DNA from: a virus
Reading direction: 5' to 3' (one strand)
Virus record (IMG/VR): IMGVR_UViG_3300025132_000289
Location: 1-24,306 of that record
Length of the DNA: 24,306 bases
Of the stretch, positions 20,577 through 24,306 are shown piece by piece. The stretch's first letter is position 1, and every line of letters starts with the position of its first letter. The notes under the pieces are model-generated. The model had not been told where the DNA came from, did not search any database, and saw nothing but the letters and a program-made list of their open reading frames with translations. The translations under genes were made by a program, and so were the position numbers.

Positions 20577-21868
20577 GTATTAGAGCTACCAAAGCCAGAA
20601 ACACCAGTCTGAGTAATCATAGAACCACTCATACGCGTGCCACGTCGTTGTCGCTCTTCGCGCAAACGACGTACATTAGCTACCGCTTCAGAATCCAAAC
20701 CAAACTCAGCAGCAGCAACCTCACTAGCAGAAATGCCACGCTGTTGTCCCAACATTTGCTGAGTCATGCCGCCACGGCCTTTCAAACGCTCACCCAACTC
20801 ACGTTCTGAATAACCACGACGCACAAGCTCCTGAGCAGTTTTAGTAGCCAAAGTACGACCTGTACCCAGAGCACGTTGAGTAGCCGCACCAAGCTCAGCC
20901 ACACCAACCTGACTCTGCATCTCAAGAAGGGGCACAGCACGCTCTGGATCAAGGAAATACGAAACCAAATCAGCTTCAGTATCTAGCCCAATACCAAACC
21001 GTTCCTGTAGCTCTGCCTTAACAAAAGGATCAGCGTCCATAACAGCACGTTGAGCTAACTTAATGCGCTCATTAACTTCATCAGGCCGGACATCATTAGC
21101 AATAAATGCAGCTAAATCTTCTGGTTCATCATAAAAACCAGGAGCAAATCCTGCTTCAACCATCAAGTTGCGATAGCTGTCTTCCAACGTTAGATAAGTA
21201 GCTGGAGAAATAGCGTTATAACCGTTGTCAAGTCTTTCCTGAAGCCCAGGAAACCGATCTTTAAACTCTTGAGTGTCTCTAATACGCCCTATGGCAGCTT
21301 CAGCAGACAACCCCTTCAACAGATACGATTCGATTTGTGGGAACAAACTGCTTAAGCCATAGTCGTCAAGCATTTGCTTTGCGATTTGCCAAGCATCCTG
21401 CACTTCAGCGCTTGCTTGATCCATCAATAAACGGTTAGAAAAGTCGTAGCCTTCTTGACCCATGCCAGCCAAAACACCATTGACATAGTTCATCGTAGAC
21501 ATGTTGACATCGCCCGTTGACAACGTGCCAGCAAAATACTCATCAACTCGGCCAGGACCAGCGTGCCACGCAACAGCAACAGCACCCCAATTCTGTCGTG
21601 CTACGCCGTTGAAATACTGATTGATAAGCTGCATAGCGCGCTCATCTTGAACAGCTTTCGGAGCATCTGCTGCTTGCTTGTAGCCTTTGTATCCGCCCCA
21701 AGTATCGTCAATAAACTGATAAGCGCCAGAAGCACGACCATACTTGGTTTCTGGACCAAAGATTTGGTAATTGCCGCCAGACTCAAAGTTCTTTAGCGAC
21801 GCCATAAAGGCGTACAGTTCTTGTTGATACGCTGCTGCGTTTTCCAACGCATTTCCACCAGGAATCAT
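20573..21868 (-). CDS. Virion-associated lytic transglycosylase
   Basis: A 431-aa protein. Residues about 25-115 are a lysozyme-like (Rpf/SLT-type) domain: NFESGGNYQIFGP with the catalytic Glu in FESGG, ASGAYQFIDDTWGGY, and AVAWHAGPG. The remaining 300 residues are helical and acidic (AELGAATQRALGTGR), probably an internal virion or ejection region. It likely loosens the wall at DNA entry. Adjacent to the large internal protein, with TAATG overlap. Confidence 0.75.
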   Translation of the reverse strand: MIPGGNALENAAAYQQELYAFMASLKNFESGGNYQIFGPETKYGRASGAYQFIDDTWGGYKGYKQAADAPKAVQDERAMQLINQYFNGVARQNWGAVAVAWHAGPGRVDEYFAGTLSTGDVNMSTMNYVNGVLAGMGQEGYDFSNRLLMDQASAEVQDAWQIAKQMLDDYGLSSLFPQIESYLLKGLSAEAAIGRIRDTQEFKDRFPGLQERLDNGYNAISPATYLTLEDSYRNLMVEAGFAPGFYDEPEDLAAFIANDVRPDEVNERIKLAQRAVMDADPFVKAELQERFGIGLDTEADLVSYFLDPERAVPLLEMQSQVGVAELGAATQRALGTGRTLATKTAQELVRRGYSERELGERLKGRGGMTQQMLGQQRGISASEVAAAEFGLDSEAVANVRRLREERQRRGTRMSGSMITQTGVSGFGSSNT

Positions 21869-24306
21869 TACGCTGTCTCCCCGAACAACTTGCCAATCTC
21901 AGTAACAACATCGCGTGCCGTGTCCTGACCCTGATCGCTCTGACCCCACTCAGGCAACCCACGCACATACTCACCCAACTCAGAATGAGTCATTGGGCGG
22001 GCACTTCCATCAGCAGAAACCATTTCGATAACTTCAGGGAACTCAACCATTAGGTCAACAGGACGATCAAGAATTAGTTCCATACGAGCCGTGTACGGAT
22101 CAAAATAATCTTCCATTGTCAAACCAGCCTGCAAAGCAGCACGAACCTGATCGCTAGTTCCATAACGGGCCATAGCCTGAGTACGCAACTGGGCAATAAC
22201 GCCCTCTTCAGTCATTTCGCCAGTAAACAACATCTGTGCATATTCATCACGACGTTTATCGGTAATCGGAATGTAGTACCTAGCAGCCAACGATTCGACT
22301 GAATCACGCGTCAACCTAAAAGAACTAAAGTCTGCGGTTGAAGCCTGCCAAGGAACTTCGGAACGAATAACGCTGTCAAGAAGTCGTTTACGCTGTTCAA
22401 CGCTATCGGTGTCGTAACCCAGATAGTCGATTTCTGCTGCCAACATAATCAGCCGGTTCTTGCCGATTGTGTCTTCAGCACCAGCACCCATGATCTCTCG
22501 GGCTGCTTGAACCAAATCTTCGTAAATACTGTCTTCTACATTGACACCCACTTTGTCTTCACGTTCAAACTGAGTGAGGTCAAACTGGAATGTACGAAGG
22601 GGATCAGCGCCAAACTCGCCTTCCCATTCACGCATTGAAACGTTTGTAGTGCGGTACCACTCGGTAGCACGAAGAGCTTCAAACAGCAGTTGGTCATCCA
22701 AGACTTGACCTGCTGGGCCGCTTGTATCGTGAGTTGTGTACCGGCCAGTAATGTAATCCAAAATGTGGACGTTGCGGACAGCTTCGTCAGAGTCTCGTTC
22801 TACTGGCTTGTCGAATTGGTTTAGGCCGATCTTCAGTTTGTCGGCATCCAAGTCAAAGAAGAACGAGAAACCGCCGTAGTTTTGCTCTAGATAAGTAGTG
22901 AGCAAGTCGTATTCAGCACGGTCAACAGGGCCGTCGTAATCTCCAACGTCTAATTCTTCAGGAGAACCGGCAAGCTCTGCTCTGCCTTCTTCACTAAACT
23001 GGTAAAGATAATCTAGTTCGTCCTGAGTATATGTTTGAGCACCTGATCCCGGTGGCTGAACTACGCCTTCCTGAGACTGTGCAGCGTCAATAAGTTCTTT
23101 GTCGGGTCCAAAAGCAAAGCCACGATCATCAAAGCCAACTGTAAGACCTTGGAGTTCGTCGCTGTAACCGCTTCGGATAAGAGCGCCACCAACGTCTTCA
23201 CCCTGCGTACTAGTAAGACCTTTAATCGTTGTTTCTAGAATGTCACGTTCGTCATAGGCAGCTTCGACCGAAGCAATCCGGTCGTCATGCAGAAGCAACC
23301 AATCTACTGGAACTTCAAACAATTCACGGGCTTGATCTAAATCGTAGTCAAAACCTGTTTCTTCATTAAAACCTGTAACACGATCAAACTCATCAGCGAG
23401 TTCTTGTGGACGACCGCCAAATAGACGCACCACTTTTTCAAGAGCATTAGGATCATTTTTGATGATGTCGTCATGCAACGCATTGCGAAGTTCGACGTAA
23501 TCTTCGATCGAAGACAACTGAACATCAGGGATGACGTAACTGTCGCTTAGTTTAATATCGCCAACGTCAATCGTTTGACCGCGCAAAAGCGCGTTCATGT
23601 CAATTTGTTTGCCAAAAACAAACTGGTTGAACGCGTAAATGTGTTCAGCGTGGTTAATAGGCCCAGCATCAAACTTTGTATTTGAAACAAATGTTTCGCT
23701 TCCACTAGGCAGCGAATCAATAAGTTCACTAATAAAAATATGAGCACCAACACGTTGACGACGAGCAGAAGCCGCATTCAAAGCTTGGTCTACAAGGTTG
23801 TTGTATCTGTCGTCTTTTTCGGTGCTTGTGCGTCGCTCCAGCGACATAAAAGTTTCAGTAGGAGCAAACAACCCACGCATCTCAGCGCTGTTAAGGCGAG
23901 TAGCCCATCCGTCTAGCTCACTAGGTTTGCCAGTAGCAAACGAAGTTCCGCTTGAAGACCCATACCGCTTGAACAACTGTTCAAACAAAGCTGCAAACTC
24001 TTCAGGGTCTTCATCTGCTGGAGTAACATATCTGCGACGATTTTGCCCAAGCCCAGACGGAACAGGCGGAGGAGGGGTGCGAGGCGCATCAGGGGTTGAA
24101 GTAGGTGACACATCACGAACTTCTTCTCCTGGTTTATTAACATTTCCAGTTTCAGGCTCACGATTACCGGGCGTATCCATTGGACGCTCAACCGGAGCAG
24201 ACTCTTCAGAAGGAAGATTCGTAGATTGCGCTAGAGCAGCTTCAGCTTGCTCCATTCGATTATCAGAAAGAACAACCTCTTGATTCTGCATATACAGATC
24301 AAGCAT
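21868..24306 (-). CDS. Large internal virion-like protein, possibly partial
   Basis: At least 812 aa. The first Met lies on the last bases of the window, so the true start may be outside. Residues about 30-95 are a Pro/Glu-rich linker (APVERPMDTPGNREPETG). The rest is long, acidic and mostly helical with no recognised catalytic motif. Large proteins of this kind next to a transglycosylase are usual as internal/ejection proteins in short-tailed phages. A portal or terminase role is not supported. Confidence 0.6.
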   Translation of the reverse strand: MLDLYMQNQEVVLSDNRMEQAEAALAQSTNLPSEESAPVERPMDTPGNREPETGNVNKPGEEVRDVSPTSTPDAPRTPPPPVPSGLGQNRRRYVTPADEDPEEFAALFEQLFKRYGSSSGTSFATGKPSELDGWATRLNSAEMRGLFAPTETFMSLERRTSTEKDDRYNNLVDQALNAASARRQRVGAHIFISELIDSLPSGSETFVSNTKFDAGPINHAEHIYAFNQFVFGKQIDMNALLRGQTIDVGDIKLSDSYVIPDVQLSSIEDYVELRNALHDDIIKNDPNALEKVVRLFGGRPQELADEFDRVTGFNEETGFDYDLDQARELFEVPVDWLLLHDDRIASVEAAYDERDILETTIKGLTSTQGEDVGGALIRSGYSDELQGLTVGFDDRGFAFGPDKELIDAAQSQEGVVQPPGSGAQTYTQDELDYLYQFSEEGRAELAGSPEELDVGDYDGPVDRAEYDLLTTYLEQNYGGFSFFFDLDADKLKIGLNQFDKPVERDSDEAVRNVHILDYITGRYTTHDTSGPAGQVLDDQLLFEALRATEWYRTTNVSMREWEGEFGADPLRTFQFDLTQFEREDKVGVNVEDSIYEDLVQAAREIMGAGAEDTIGKNRLIMLAAEIDYLGYDTDSVEQRKRLLDSVIRSEVPWQASTADFSSFRLTRDSVESLAARYYIPITDKRRDEYAQMLFTGEMTEEGVIAQLRTQAMARYGTSDQVRAALQAGLTMEDYFDPYTARMELILDRPVDLMVEFPEVIEMVSADGSARPMTHSELGEYVRGLPEWGQSDQGQDTARDVVTEIGKLFGETA

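Noticed and set aside
1-24306. Integrase, attachment site, insertion sequence
   Set aside because: No recombinase or transposase motif and no terminal-repeat plus duplication pattern was seen. The big inverted repeats at 1001-2100 lack a transposase and are not at element ends.

Overview
The window is part of the genome of a tailed DNA phage of an actinobacterium, most likely a short-tailed virus of an aquatic (marine or freshwater) host. The evidence is a WhiB-type iron-sulfur regulator, an N4-gp56-type major capsid protein, an r1t-like holin next to an M15 peptidase endolysin, a tail fibre with an S74 self-cleaving chaperone, and tight gene packing with ATGA/TAATG overlaps. No integrase, terminase, portal, polymerase or helicase is recognisable here, so the window is a fragment.

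Layout. (1) 1-556: small minus-strand genes reading off the left edge. (2) 557-2165: 1.6 kb with only one protein gene. It opens with a good sigma-70-like promoter (572-600) whose -10 box is centred in a 6-bp dyad, followed by a run of closely spaced hairpins (615-728), an A/C-rich linker, and a roughly 1.1-kb self-complementary element (1001-2100). The element carries a 138-aa gene of unknown family (1268-1684). (3) 2166-8341: a dense plus-strand early/replication operon. It has small zinc-binding and membrane proteins, a DUF932 protein, a DnaA domain IV-like protein, WhiB, a Cas4-like nuclease, a Rad52-like annealing protein, SSB and several unknowns. (4) 8342-9411: a minus-strand lysis cassette. 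(5) 9404-10612: a secreted Thr-rich protein. (6) 10641-11163: a small plus-strand island with a Holliday-junction-resolvase-like nuclease and a membrane/coiled-coil protein. (7) 11160-24306: the minus-strand virion operon. In transcription order it reads large internal protein, lytic transglycosylase protein, scaffold-like protein, major capsid, terminator, small structural proteins, fibres, repeat protein, Zn-ribbon protein, connector-like protein, tail protein, DEDD exonuclease.

The most unusual part is 1001-2100. The first ~65 nt of the 138-aa gene and its leader pair with sequence upstream (arm A), and the rest of the gene pairs with sequence downstream (arm B). The two arms abut within about 3 nt on the gene strand, and the outer ends (1001 and 2100) would meet opposite that point. 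A transcript would therefore fold into one rod of about 500 bp with a nick in one side, or a closed rod if circularised. This is the architecture of viroid-like and Obelisk/delta-type RNAs, here inside phage DNA. I found it by hand alignment. It needs a folding calculation, homologues and RNA data.
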